Positions 10,516-23,257 of a stretch of 64,000 nucleotides of DNA are shown one piece after another. The notes beneath the pieces are model-generated. The model saw only the letters and a program-made list of their open reading frames with translations. It had not been told where the DNA came from and made no database searches. Position 1 is the stretch's first letter. Each line of letters opens with the position of its first letter. The DNA is from Prorocentrum cordatum (Eukaryota > Sar > Dinophyceae > Prorocentrales > Prorocentraceae): contig CAUYUJ010001454.1 of assembly GCA_963575745.1 (NCBI GenBank), forward strand, positions 33,501 to 97,500, written 5' to 3'. The position numbers were made by a program, and so were the translations under genes.

Positions 10516-13500
10516 AAACGAAGATGCAACATGAAAAAATGTGTTTTTCGAGCTTTTGTCCTCACGCTTGAGACAGCTTTTTTCGTGTGCTCCGAGCAGC
10601 GCCGCGCGAGAACAGAGCTCTACGAGGCTCCCGGCGTCTACCTGGTTGACGGTTTACCGCCGGATCTCAGTTCCGGGGCGCTGGAGAGCTAGTTGGCAAG
10701 AAAAATCTCGACGGACCTTTTGGTGACTTTTGGTCGGTTGAAAATTTTGTTCTCGAAATTCAACCATTCGTTTGAGCTCTAGTTTTTTTTCCCATGATAT
10801 TCGATCTTATTCCCGCTCGCCGTCTCAATCTCAGCCCGATCGGGTAGATATTACTGCCATAAAGCACACAGGCGGGATCGGCCGTTTGGGGGCATCTTGA
10901 CATGCGTTGTCGGTTTTTTGTATTTAACTCGAGCTGTAGGAGAGCTACAGAGCTGATACTTACAGACAGCGATTCAGAATCATCAGGCGCGTTCGTCTGT
11001 TGCACCCAGAGGTGTGAACTCGGCCTGCTGCCCGAGCTAGGTCCGCGAAACTATTCGTATTGTTCGAGTCATCTTGAGAGATGCAGTCGGTTTTCTGTAC
11101 TTAAGTCGGGCTGTAGGGAGGCTACAGGGCTGGTTATTGCAGAAACCGATTCGGGGACATCAGGCGCGTCCGCCTGTCGCATGCAGAGGTCTGAAATCGG
11201 TCTGCTACTCGAGCTAGGTCCGCAAAACTATTCGTATCGCTCGGGTCATCTCGACAGGGACTGTCGGTTTTCTGTATTTAACTCGAGCTCTAGGGGAGAT
11301 ACAGAGCTGATACGCACAGAAACTGATGCAGAATAATCAGGCGCGTTCGTCTGTTGCATCCAGAGGTCTGAACTCGGTCTGCTACTCGAGCTGGTCCGCG
11401 AAACTATTCGTATCGTTCGAGTCATCTTGAGAAGTGCTGTCCGTTTTCGCACGTAACTCGGGCTGTAGGAGAGCTACAGAGCTCATGCGCACAGAATCTG
11501 ATTCGGAATCATCAGGCCCGTTCGTCTGTTGCATCCAGAGGTCTGAACTGGGTCTGCTACTAGGTTCGCGAAACTATTCGTATTCTTCGAGTCATATTGA
11601 CAGATGTTGTCCATTTTCTGTATTGAATTCGGGCTGTAGGAGCGCTCCAGGGCTGGTACGCACAGAAACTGATGCAGAAGCATTGGGGGCGTTCGTCTGT
11701 TGCATCGAGAGGTCTGAACTCGGTCTGCTACCCGAGCTAGGTTCACAAAATTGTTCGTATTCGACCGATTTTTTCCAAATCATGGTGAATTTCTTCACTG
11801 AACTCGAGCTGCAGAGCAGCTCGAGAGCTCTTCGGCCGAAAAATCAGAAGGACGTCATGAGGCGCGAAGCATCTAGACGCTTGGTTTGGGTCTGTTGTGA
11901 GCGCAGACGCCAAACGCGGATTCGTACTCTGCCATTTTCTCCCTAATGGTATTTTCTACACGCTGCAGATGAGCTATAGAGCTGTTCAGCACAGCAATGG
12001 GATATCACTAGACGCCTGAGATCAGTCTGCTATCAGCGCTCGGGCTGAAGAACTATTCGTTGTCTGCTAACTCTTTGGACATGATATATGGTCAGGAAGC
12101 TCTACGAGTCCCCCGGCGGTAAGAAAGGTTGACGGTTTACCGCCGGCGCCCAGTTGGTCGACCCGGCCCGGGCGGGCCAAAGTGATAACTTTTGGTCGGT
12201 TTTGCTAAGATTTTAAAGATACTTGACCATTTAATTTGAAAAGCAGATCTTTGCGCGAAGCATACGCATATAAACTTTGTTCCCTCAGCAGCTCAGCTCT
12301 ACCGAGGGAGTTCTACTATGGGTTCACTTCCGGGAACCGACCTCTTATGGACATCGAAAATTTCAAAAATGAAGATTTTAAGAAAATCTTCTCCGAAGCT
12401 CTTTGCTTCGATTCTGAGCACTCTAGTGCGTGGAAGGAGCTCTACGAGGGTCCCGGCGGTGACCAGATTGACGGTTCACCGCCTGCGCCATCTCGACGGA
12501 CCTTTTGCTGACTTTTGCTCGGTTGAAAATTATGTTCTCGAATTTCAACCATTCGTTCGAGCTCTAATAATTTTCTCATCGTATTCGATCTTATTCCCGC
12601 TCGCCATCTCAATCTCAGGTCGATCGGGTAGATATTACTGCCAAAAAGCACGCCGGCGGGATCGGCCGTTTCGGGTCATCTTGACACGCGGTGACGGTTT
12701 TCTGCACATTACTCGAGCTCTAGGACAGCTACAGAGCTCAAACTTACAGAAACCGATTCAGAATCATCATGCGCGTTCGTCTGTTGCATCTAGAGGTCTG
12801 AACTCGGTCTGCTGCTCGAGCTAGGGTCGCGAAACTATTCGTATCGTTCGAGTCATCTTGAGAGGTGCTGACGGTTTTCTGTACTTAACTCGGGCTCTAG
12901 GGAGGCTACAGGGCTGGTAATTACAGAAACCAATTCGGAGGCATCAGGCGCGTCCGCCTGTCCTATGCAGAGGTCTGAAATCGGTCTGCTACTCGAGCTA
13001 GGTCCGCAAAACTATTCGTATTGCTCGAGTTATCTCCACAGGGACTGTCAGTTTTCTGTACTTCACTCGAGCTCTAGGGGAGCTACAGAGCTGATGCGCA
13101 CAGAAACCGATGCATAATAATCAGGCGCGTTTGTCTGTTGCATCCAGAGGTCTGAACTCGGTCTACTACTCGAGCTAGGTCCGCGAAACTATTCGTATCG
13201 TCCGAGTCATCTTGAGAGGTGCTGTCCGTTTTCGCAGGTATTCTTCGAGTCATCTTGACGGATGTTGTCCATTTTCTGTATTTAATTCGGGCTGTAGGAG
13301 AGCTACAGAGCTGGTGCGCACAGACACCGATCCAGAAGCATTAGGAGCGTTCGTCTGTTGCATCGAGAGGTCTGAACTCGGTCTGCTACCCGAGCTAGGT
13401 TCACAAAACTATTCGTACTTATAGAGCTGGTACTTATAGAAACCGATTCAGAATGATCAGCCGCGTTCGTCTGTTGCATCCAGAGGTCTGAACTCGGTCT

Positions 13501-14274
13501 GCCACTCGAGCTAGGTCCTCAAAACTATTCGTATTCTTCGAGTCATTTTGACCAGTGCTGTCGGTTTTCTGTATTCAACTCAAGATTTAGACAAGCTACG
13601 AGCTGGTACGCACATCAACCGATTCAGTATGACCGGGCGCGCTCGTCTGTTGCATCGAGAGGTCTGAACTCGGTCTGCTACTCGAGCTATGTCCGCGACA
13701 CTATTCGTATTTCTCAAGTTTTCTTTAGAGGCGCTGTGGGTATTCTGTACTTAACTCGAACTGCAGCACAGCTACAGAGATGGTGCGCACAGAAACGCTA
13801 AACTTTCTTCTGCGAGCAGCTCAGCTCCCTAGAGAGAGTTTTTGCTATCGAAACATTTGGAGCAACCGACATCGCGTTGACACCGAAAAATGCAAATTCG
13901 ACGTTTTTCTAGAAGTGCTCCGAGAAGCTGTCTTCTTTCAATCTGAGCACTCTTACGTGTGCAAGGAGCTCTACGAGGTTCCCGGCGGTGACCAGGTTGA
14001 CGGCTTACCGCCGGCGCCAGTCTTAAGATTTGAAAGATAATTGACAATTGATTTTGAGAAACCAGATTTTTTGCACCTGTAGTGGGTTATGCCGCGTCTG
14101 CCAGTCAAATTCTCAGGTCCGTAGGTGCAGTATTAGTATCAAAACACTTGGAGCAGCCGTCTTTGGATAAAAAACATAAAAACGTGATGTTTCGAGTTTT
14201 TTCGGGTCTTGCTCCAAACGCTTGCTTTATGTGTACCGAGGAGCGCCGTGCGAGAAAAGAGCTCTACGAGGGCC
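10516..14274 (+). repeat. 177-bp satellite arrays and modules, block 5
   Basis: A companion module tail and degenerate hairpin (10631-10663) are followed by a leader (10672-10880) and an S177 array (10880-11760). A variant terminal module (11760-12090), hairpins at 12113-12146 and 12453-12485, a second array (12660-13790) and hairpin 13982-14014 come next. A companion module then leads to the split hairpin at 14275. Satellite orientation is unchanged throughout. Short ORFs here, such as 11434-11946 and 12318-12824, are satellite translations. Confidence 0.82.
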
Positions 14275-14424
14275 CCGGCGGTAACCTGCTTCAAGACATC
14301 TCGGCTCTAGGGCTCTTGGATCCCACAGGAGCTCAGGGGGTGTCGGCGCCGCGGGGAAGCGGCGCGGCGGCCATCGCTGCCATCGACGAGTGCGGCATCT
14401 TCCAGGCAAGCCAGGCCGCCTGCT

Positions 14425-16037
14425 TTGTGTGCTGTAATTTGTTGTTTTGTTGTCGTGTGTGCAAAGACGGACGGGTACGACTTTTCAGTGCTTGCGAGAC
14501 GTTTCCAGCTGGAGGATATTTCCCCGACTGTACCATTTTTGCAGTACTCACAGGATTACGGACAGAGACCAGATTCTGCTGTTGAGAGGGCATCTCGGAA
14601 AAGGCAAATTCAGGATACCGAGCAGATTGTACGTGACCTTCCATTGGACGGGAGATTGAATACTGCCGACTCCACTCCAGATAGTGATAGCCATTGTGTA
14701 GTCCCACCTTCATTTGTGAATATGAATACAGGACTCATGAATATGATGCAGACTCCTTCCAACGCAGCTGTGGCGGGAGCTACAACCAACGGAGGGCGTG
14801 CGGGAGGGGCTCCAGTAGGTCAGGTCAGTCCTGGAGGTCAAGGATCTGGAGGCGCTCCTGTTGTTCCTAGAGGCCCAGCTCCACAAGGTGCTCTAGGGGG
14901 ACCCCCAGGTATGCCCACGGAGGCACAACAGGCGGCGGCCCAAGCGGCTGTTGTCCCTGAAGGTGCTGGGGAGCGTCAGGGTATGCAGGGTGTTAGCGAC
15001 GACGCCCAACGAAATGTCAAACATCGTGTCAACGGTCCTCACGAGGCACTCTTGGGAGAACTCGAGGAGAAGCGAAAGAAACTCAGTGTGGTCTCGGACG
15101 AGGCCCCATCCTGGTTCAAGGCCTTCGCGGAGCTCAACGTGCTTGAGAGCAAAGTTAGGCAACAAGAAAACGTCGAAATCAGGGCCGAAATTCAGAGCAT
15201 CTCGAATCGTCAGGAGGCTTCCGACATCAGGATGCACAACTTGGAACGACAGTTGCAGGATATCAAGAAGAACCCCAGTGTGGTATCAGGTGCAGCCTCG
15301 ACTACGGCACCTTCCTACGGAGGGGGCCCACCAGGACTCTCAGGACCCTCCAGTTTCAGTCCCAGCTATGTGGAGCTCACAGGCTGGACAGACTGGAATG
15401 GGACAGCGGTTGCACGTTCGGCCAGTATGATGAGAGACACGGACGCTGCACAATTCATCACTAATTTGAAGACGGCCATCGCAGCAGAGGATGAAGCTAG
15501 GATCGATTACGAGGGCACATTACGTATGAATGGAAGTAGAATGATGTTGAGTACGATCAAAATCAAATTCATTGTAGGAACCGACTCTTCGACATTATAC
15601 AACGTGAAGCGTGCTTTTGATGATGCTTTAACTCCGAATCCCCAAAGGAATGCGGCTCAGGTTTCGAGGTCACCTCCAGATTATGACAGCATGTTCCAGG
15701 GCATGTTACAACGACCCAGTCGGGTCCGTGTACGCATAGAGGCCCCACCTTGGAAACGTGGTCATATCGGGGCTGTGGGACGCTTCTATGGGACATACCG
15801 CGAATGTACCAACAGTGAGGCTATGGAGATCAGGGGGAGACAGGATCGGGACCCAACGGACGGAGCACAATGTGGACTAAGCCGCAGGACCCTCAGCATC
15901 GACCCGTGGAACTGGCATCCTTTCGTATCAATACGGGGTGGACAGTGGACCGCGAGATCTGGGAGGGTGTACTTATGCGAAGCGGTGTGACGACTACATA
16001 CGACACATTTGTTACGAGTCTTGCCGGCAGGGTGTGA
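14425..16037 (+). pseudogene. LINE ORF1 (nucleic-acid-binding-like protein), element 2
   Basis: The frame is open from about 14425; the first ATG is at 14722. The protein has a Gly/Pro/Gln-rich N-terminal half, a charged helical segment likely to be a coiled coil (around 15060-15270) and a C-terminal globular part. That part begins SYVELTGWTDWN, matching SYIEFKGWISRE in the copy at 25002-26498, and contains the shared IEAPPWKRGH/VECAPWRTPH motif. The original frame stops at 15988. A shift near the G run at 15832-15836 restores similarity (MWTKPQDPQ against WFTQNPQAD) and leads to TGA at 16035-16037, in frame with ORF2. L1-type ORF1 proteins have a similar coiled-coil plus RRM plan; that function is inferred here. 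Confidence 0.7.
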
Positions 16038-16040
16038 CGG
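16035..16040 (+). promoter_or_regulatory. ORF1/ORF2 junction stop UGA-CGG, candidate readthrough site (element 2)
   Basis: TGA CGG TGC separates the repaired ORF1 frame from ORF2 in the same frame. The same nine bases occupy the corresponding position at 26496-26504 in the other full-length copy. UGA followed by CGG is the core of a known leaky-stop class in plant RNA viruses. No experimental support exists here, and termination-reinitiation is an alternative. Confidence 0.5.
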
Positions 16041-19000
16041 TGCAGAGGTGCCAGTCGGGCTGGTGGCCCCACAGCCCAGCATAGGCTAGGCACCCAGAAT
16101 CTTATGAAACAAGGGGCTACAGCAGATCGGGGATTTGCTTGCATGAGGGCACTTCTTTCTCACGGCTGTGAAGTGTTCTGTTTACAGGAGTGTGAACACT
16201 TACCGTCCAATTCAATTCAGCTGCTTGGCTGGCACCTAGTTTATTCAAGTGACAGGAAGGCTTCCATAGCTTTGAGGGGGAAGTCTTGTCACAACATAGT
16301 TCGCTCTTGGAGTAATCATGCTCGTCTTGGTATTGTGTGCTTGCGTCATCCGTGTATCTTTCTTGTCTCTGCGTACTTTCCGAACAGATCGGGGAAACGT
16401 TCATTGGAGGTGGCTTTTGAGATGCTGAAAACAATCGAAACAACTTATCGGAGGTGGAAGGAGGAGTGCAGATACACATGTGAGCTTGTGATTGCAGGGG
16501 ATTTTAATGTTGAGCTTGCGCCCGACATCACCTGTTCAGGAGGCACGGTGACTGGAGGTGCTGTGCAGATTCTCGACGGGAGGGGATATGGGAATGATAC
16601 GGAGGATAGACGGTGGGAGGAGGACATGTGGCGATCTCAGCTGCAGGAGTGGCTGTGTCGGATGCGCTTGCTGGCAGTCAATTCTCTTGGCTCGCCGTGC
16701 TCTCGGCAGCCGACCTTCGTGCATCGTGCGAATAATGCTCGACGCAAGTCTTGGACGAAGACTATTGCGCCAAAAGTGCTTGACTATCTCATGGTCCCAC
16801 AATCCTGGGAGGGTGACTTGGTTGAATGCCGAACAGATTGGATCCCAGAGACCCCGACTACCAACTTCTCGGATCATGCCTGTGTCTACGCCGAGTTCCA
16901 TATGCAGAACCCTCAGGTCACGAAATATCAAGGCCCCCCTAGCCACCACACAAGCCACAAAGAGTTCCAATCGTATCGGGAGGAGGCCCAATTTCAGGTC
17001 CTGGCGGACGTCCAGATCCCGACGGTGCCCCCACAACGTCTTGCTGAAACGATTGCTGGACATGCGTTACCGCTCCTCACGGTGAGGGCCCCCAGGTACT
17101 CTCGAGGGCTCCCGCCGAGTAGGACTCCCCAGCATGCCGACCTGGAGGTACAACTCAGAGAGGCACGTGCTAGGAAGGACAGAGCGTTGGCTCGGGACCT
17201 TCGGCGTCGCATCAGACCGCTTGCGCGGGAATGCCGCCGACGGAAGGTGGAGTGGGAGGCGCTGCCATCTAGGAGAGGGAGGAGGACACGTGTGACGGAG
17301 TTGAGGGTGACGGACACTGGGGGAGGGGATATGGGGCCTACGACTATGATGACGGAGGACAGGGAACTGTGGGCGGAGGAGGTGGAGCGATATGCTGTGC
17401 AGAGTATGACTTGTGATGACTCCAGAGCCCGCAATCGGGGGCTTGTGTCCACACTGCGTCGCCATGCATCTCAATCTACGGCCTCTTCGGACAACGCACT
17501 TACGATTACATACTCTACTATTCTGCAAGCGCGGAGCAGGCTCCGAACAGGACGGGCCTGTGGGCCCGGCGGCATCTCGGTTGAACTTCTCAAATCTCTT
17601 TCGTGGAGGTCAGTGCGTGCTATTGGTAAGGTTTTCTCTGATATATTCAACGGGCTTCGCCCGACGCCAAGGGAATGGCAGGAAGTGTACCTCGCACTTA
17701 TGCCGAAAACGAGCAAACTAGAAACATTGCGACAAACAAGAAACCTGCTTGTCGGAAATACCTTGGCCAAGTGGTATCTTGCGTGTGTGACGATTTTACT
17801 GGAACGATGTGTGGAACCCTTCATGAGTGATATGGCGGTTTACGGTTTTACTAGCGGACGACGTTGCTGGGAGATTTCATCGGCCATGAAATGTATTGCA
17901 CAACATGCTTCCACATGGGGGCGAGATCAAACGGCGTGGCTCCTCAGCTGTGACATCGAGCGGGCGTTTGATGCTGTGACGTTGCCGACAGTCTCGAGAG
18001 CGATGACGGCCCTTGGGATCAGTGCACGGTTGCAGTATGCGCTATTGGAGCCTCTCTTATCTACTTCATGCACGGTGCTGTTTGAAGGAGTGACAATCCC
18101 CAATGTGCAGTGGGATAGGTCGCTTCGTACTGGGGGTACCGAATCACCTATCGCGTTCACTATTGTCACTATTGCTATGTGGCGTGATGTGATTGCTCGC
18201 CTGGATCAGCGCGGTTTCGGAGTCGAGATGCCATGCCATGATGATCATTGTCGGTATGCACGTTGAAATCATGCTCTCTGGGCTGACAATATTTTTCTGG
18301 CCGCCAAGTCAGCATCGGAGGCGCAGGTAACGGCCACTGCCTTCACTACTGCTCTCAGGGATTGGGGGATGGAGTGGAAGGAGGAGAGTCTAGAGATGAT
18401 GGTGTGTGGTACTCAGTACACTGATACGGTCACGGTTCAGATTGGCTCGCGGACTGTACCTTTCAAGCAGGTTGAGAGTTTGAATGTGCTGGGGTATCAG
18501 ATTCCCAGAAGTTTCACTTCTATCCACACGGATGTGCAGGAGCGCGTCCAGCAGGCCCGAAGGGCATTCTTTGCGCAGGTGCAGTATTTTACGTGCAGGG
18601 CGCTGCCCCTGGTCAAGAAGTTTCGTCGATACCAATCGATTGTGCAGAGCCGTCTTTTATATGCAGCAGAGGCCATCGCGATTGACAGTGAGTGTGTGAG
18701 GGTTATTCACGCGTCCGAGGGTATGTGTCTTCTGAGAATGTCAGGGAGGAGGAAGCCAGGAGATGTGGGGTGGGAGGTATGGCGGCCAGCTGCACTGACG
18801 CGAGTCAGGACAATCTTCTGCGATGGGGGTTTCCCGTCGGCTGTGCAGATGCTGTGTTGGAAGAGCTGGGGCATGATGCGCTCCACGAGGCAATACTTAC
18901 TATCTTTGGAGGAGGACAGGACGGCAAGGACGGAGGTAGAGGTGGAGGGATCAACGACTCAACGTGCTAAACGTGTTCGCTTTGCGGATGGACGGGGGGA

Positions 19001-20309
19001 GGATGTACCTACAGCGACTGTGATGGAGGTGGATGGGGAGGATTACGGAGATGGAGAGGCGGCTGGAGGATCTTTGCTCGCAGGTTGCCTGTTCCATTGC
19101 CCGCTCACAGCCGATGCCCTCTGGAGAGGGAGCTGCCCACACTCTCAGAGGCGAGCCACTTGCCGTCTCAAAGGGGAGGAGGGCCTTTCGAGACTCCCGA
19201 CGTGCGCTTATGATGTACAATGTTGGCTGGGTCACGGCTCGCGACGCAATAACAGAGGTTCTACGACAACACGGCAACATGGCCTTATCTAGTTCGGGCA
19301 AGCGGCTTCGTGGAGGCCCTGTGTCTGTGGGCGGTCGGTCTTGGCAGTTTCCCTACATTCAGTTCTTTGGGGAAAAGTGGTGGGAGTCTGTGCGGGGCGA
19401 TTGGGTTCAGTTCTTGGAGGTATGGAAGCAACTCCTTACACAATACAACAAAACTAAGGTCTATGATTACTTTGTGGTGTCTTGGAAGGGCTCTCCTAAT
19501 GGGCCTCGAGGCCCCCCTGGGGCTCGAGAGAAGGCCGATGCTGAGGCGGTCGACATCGCGACCAACCCTCTACACCCCAAGTACGACCCCAAAGAGTCCG
19601 CCAAGCTTGCAATGCGTTATGCTATGATCCAGGAACGTGCGACTGTGTGGGATATAACCTCAGAGGGTTTTGCTGCTGAGTTCAAGGGTGACTCATTACT
19701 TATCTGCTCCTGGTTACAGGGGAAATGGAGATGTGAGAATCGTGGCTACTGCAAGGGGACAGCTGCCATGATTGATTGTACCTTTGAGCTCGCTGCGTGT
19801 TTCAATCTGAGGCCTGCTGCCTTGGGGCGTGAGATATGGAGACACGAATTCAGGGAGGACAATACACGAGCGGATGAATTGACGCATGAGGCCAGATGTG
19901 GCCGCACATTCTACAGAACTCATTGTTATCTATATCCATTCGAAACTTATCTCTTACCGTTCGCTATCAGGGGAGGCTTTGATGGCGGGGTTGACCAGCA
20001 AGGATCAGGATGTGGTTTTTGGCTTCAGATCGGCTTAATCAATACTCAGTGCAATCCCAGTGAGATAGGCATCGCTTCCGCGAGAACCGTGGGTCCTTTC
20101 CCTGCTGGGCATGAGTTTGCTGTTTCTAGTGCCGTGCCCCTCGTTTGGAGGGATGTGGCCGAGGCCGCGTGGCTCCTTGAAGGAGCTACAGTCACAGAAT
20201 GTGAATTGTCGGCAGCCGAAGCGCTGTTCAGCGCTGCCCGTGTGCTACTGCGGGACCTGTCCTCGCCCAGCTGCACTCAGCTGGGAACGCGAGTCCAAAC
20301 AAACAAACA
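16038..20309 (+). pseudogene. LINE ORF2: APE endonuclease, reverse transcriptase, permuted RNase H (element 2)
   Basis: The frame is open from the TGA at 16035-16037; the first ATG is 16104, which lies after the endonuclease Asn (GTQNL). APE motifs are LQEC, GDFNVE (D133 counted from 16104) and FSDHA. RT motifs are LLSCDIERAFDAV (D617) and RTGGTESPIAFT. Then comes an in-frame TGA at 18264-18266, followed in the same frame by NHALWADN. The frame changes at about 19030-19290. The rest reads GDSLLICSWLQG (D220 counted from 19033), HEFREDNTRAD, FDGGVDQQGSGCGFW (D317) and VTECELSAAE (E391), the permuted RNase H order. No stop occurs before the AAAC tail, so the frame runs on into the host hairpin to 20346. 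Confidence 0.85.
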
Positions 20310-20320
20310 AACCTGCTTCA

Positions 20321-23257
20321 CGGTTTACCGCCGGTTCCAAGTTTGAAAGATATTTGATAATTCATTTTGAGAAACCGGATTTTTCGCACCTGTAGTGGGT
20401 TATGCTGCGTCTGCCAGTCAAATTCTCAGGTCCGTAGGTGCAGTATTACTATCAAAACACTTGGAGCAACCGACTGTGTTCCGAGTCATCTTGACACGCG
20501 TTCACGGTTTTCTGTCCTTTTCTCGAGATTTCGGAGAGCTACAGAGCTGATGCTTACAGAAACCGATTCAGAATCAACAGGCGCGTTCGTCTGCTGCATC
20601 CAGAGGTCTGATCTCGGTCTGCCACTCGAGCTAGGTCCGTAAAACTTTTGTATTCTTCGAGTCATTTTGACCAGTGATCTCGGTTTTCTGTACTCAACTC
20701 AAGATTCAGAGGAGCTACAGAGCTGGTACGCACATAAAGCGATTCAGTATCACCGGGCGCGTTCGTCTGTTGCATCAAGAGGCCTGAACTCGGTCTGCTA
20801 CTCGAGCTAGGTCCACGACACTATTCGTATGTTCATGTTCTCTTTAGAGGCGCTGACGGTATTCTGTAGTTAACTCGAGCTGTAGCGCAGCTACAGAGCT
20901 GGTGCGCACAGAAAGCGATTGAGAATCATCAGGGGCGTTCGGCTGAAGCATCCAGAGCCCTGAACAGAGTCCGCTACTCGAGCTAGGTCCGCAAAACCAT
21001 TCGTATGCGACCGATTTGTTTCGAGTTTTTTGGCCCTCGCTTCAGAAGCTTCCTTCGCGTGTTTCGAGGAGCGCTGAGCAAGAAAAGAGCTCTACAAGGT
21101 CCCCAGCGGTAACCTGGTTGACGGTTTACCGCCGGTTCCAGTTCCGGGGCGCTGGAGAACCAACGTTGCGTAAAACCCAAGAACAACATTTCTGTAGTTT
21201 TTAAGTTCATATTCACGAACGTTTTCGTCTGTTGACCTGCTCTCTTCTGAGCTCTACCAGGGTCCCGGCGGTGACCCGGTTGACGGTTTACCGCCGGCTA
21301 CCATGCCTCGTAGAGCTCTTCGTTATCGATGAGCTAGAGGAATTCCGGCGCGGGGTGGAGCTAGTAACTCGTAGAGCTTCCCTTAGCTAGTTGCTGGAAG
21401 CTTAAGAGTAATTCCGGCGCGCTGGAGAGCGGAGGCCGAACTATTCTTTCTGCCAATTCTTTGGACACAATATACGGCAAGGAAGCTCTACGAGTCCCCC
21501 AGCGGTAAGAAAGGTTGATGGTTTACCGCCGGCGCCAATTGGTCGACCCGGCCCGGGCGGACAATGTGTTAACATTGGGTCGGTTTTGCGAATATTTGAA
21601 AGATATTTGACAATTCATTTAGAGAAAGCAGATTTTTCGCACCTGTAGTGGGTTATGCCGCGTCTGCCAGTGAAATTCTTAGGTCCCTAGCTTCAATATT
21701 ACTATCAACGCACTTGGAGGAACCGACTTTTGATGTAAACCGAAAAAACAACGTGATTTTTCGAGTTTTGGCTCTCGCTTCAGAATCTTCCTTCATGTGT
21801 TTAGAGGAGCGCTGTGCAAGAACAGAGCTCTACGAGGTACCCTGTGCTCCGTTTGGGAGTCTTAGGGCTCAGCTGTCACAGGTGTCCGCGCCCTGACTCA
21901 AACTCAAAAACGTGGTTGACGGTTTACCGCCGGTTCCCAGTAATTCCGGGGCGCTGGAGAGCTAGTTAGTTGGCAAGAAAAATCTCGACGGACCTTTTGC
22001 TGACTTTTGGTCGGTTGAAAGTTTTGTTCTCGAAATTCAACCATTCGTTAGAGCTCTAGTATTTTTTTCCCTGATATTCGATCTTTTTCCCGCTCGCCAT
22101 CTTGATCTCAGCTCGATCGGGTACCTTTTACTCTCAAAAAACGCACGGGCGGGATCGGCTGTTTTGAGTTATGTTGACGTGCGTTGTCGGTTTTTTGTAT
22201 TTAACTCGAGCTGTAGGACAGCTACAGAGCTGATGTTTACAGAAACCCTCTCAGAATCATCAGGTGTGTTTATCTGTTGTATCCAGAGGTCTGAAGTCGG
22301 TCTGCTACTCGAGCTAGGTCTGCGAAGCTATTCGTATTGTTCGAGTCATCTTGAAAGGTGCTGTTGGTTTTCTGTACTTAACTCGAGCTGTTGGACAGCT
22401 ACAGAGCTGATGTTTACAGAAACCCATCGAAAATCATCAGGCGCGTTCATCTGTCGCATCTCGGTCTGAATTCGGTCTGCTACTCGAGCTAGGTCCGCGA
22501 AACTAGTCGTATTATTCGAGTCATCTTGACAGGTGCTGTCGGTTTTCTGGACTTAACTCGAGCTGTAGGACAGCTACATAACTGATACTTACAGAAACCG
22601 ATTGGAAGTCATCAGGCGCGTTCATTTGTTGCATCTAGAGGTCTGAAATCGGTCTGCTACTCGAGCTAGGCCCGCAAAACTATTCGTATTATTCGAGTCA
22701 TCTTGACAGATGCTGTTGGTTTTCTGTACTTAACTCGAGCTGTAGGAGAGCCACAGCTCGTACGCACATCAATCCGTTCAGCATCATCAGGTGCGTGCGT
22801 CTGTTGCATCTAGAGCTCTGAACTCTATTCGAGTCAGCTATCAGCGGAGGCTGAACGACTATTCGTTCTCTGCCAATTCTTTGGACCTAATATATGAGAA
22901 GGAAGCTCTACGAGTCCCCCGGCGGTAAGAAAGGTTGACGGTTTACCGCCGGCGCCCAGTTGGTCGACCCGGCCCGGGCAGACAATCTGACGAGTTTGTG
23001 TCGGTTTTGCGAAGATGTGAAAGATATTTGACCATTCATTTTGAGAAAGCAGATTCTTCGCACCTGTGAACGACTATGAGGGCCTCTGCGTCTTAATATG
23101 AGCTCTGTAGGCGCACATTTACTATCAAAACACTTGGCCGAAACAACTTCATCTCGACATGCAAAAAATCAATGTTCAATTTTTCGAGAAATGCCTCCAG
23201 AAGCTTTCTCTTTCGACTCTGAGCACTCTCACGCGTGGAAGGAGCTCTACGAGGTTC
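20321..23257 (+). repeat. Mosaic of S177 arrays, hairpins and modules, block 6
   Basis: After the right hairpin half come a companion module, S177 monomers (20470-21000), hairpins 21103-21135, 21264-21296 and 21499-21532, and a companion module (21540-21820). A damaged hairpin follows (21830-21940), then a leader module (21940-22150), an S177 array (22160-22870) and hairpin 22919-22952. The block closes with a companion module that ends in the left half of the hairpin split at 23275. Confidence 0.82.
21846..21910 (+). mobile_element. Tiny 5'-truncated retroelement remnant in a hairpin
   Basis: The hairpin starting AGCTCTACGAGGTACCC is replaced after about 21842 by some 70 bp ending CAAACTCAAAAAC. 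It then resumes as GTGGTTGACGGTTTACCGCC. The inserted piece resembles the 3' end of the LINE at 24787-30290 (both have CGCGCCCTG followed by CAAAC-rich sequence). The 3' junction falls where the other hairpin insertions do. The left hairpin arm is lost, so no target duplication can be scored. Confidence 0.5.

Larger units (their letters stand above)
14294..20309 (+). mobile_element. Full-length decayed LINE (element 2) in a hairpin, 11-bp target duplication
   Basis: The element is flanked by perfect 11-bp copies of AACCTGCTTCA at 14283-14293 and 20310-20320. Outside them, the two halves of one hairpin are CCGGCGGTAA (14275-14284) and TTACCGCCGG (20325-20334). The 3' end is an AAAC-type tail (20296-20309). 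The order is a 5' leader with GC-rich start, ORF1, a UGA-CGG-UGC junction, then ORF2 (APE, RT, permuted RNase H). Total length is about 6.0 kb. Three lesions (a frameshift in ORF1, an in-frame TGA in RT, a frameshift after RT) show that it is dead. Confidence 0.9.
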
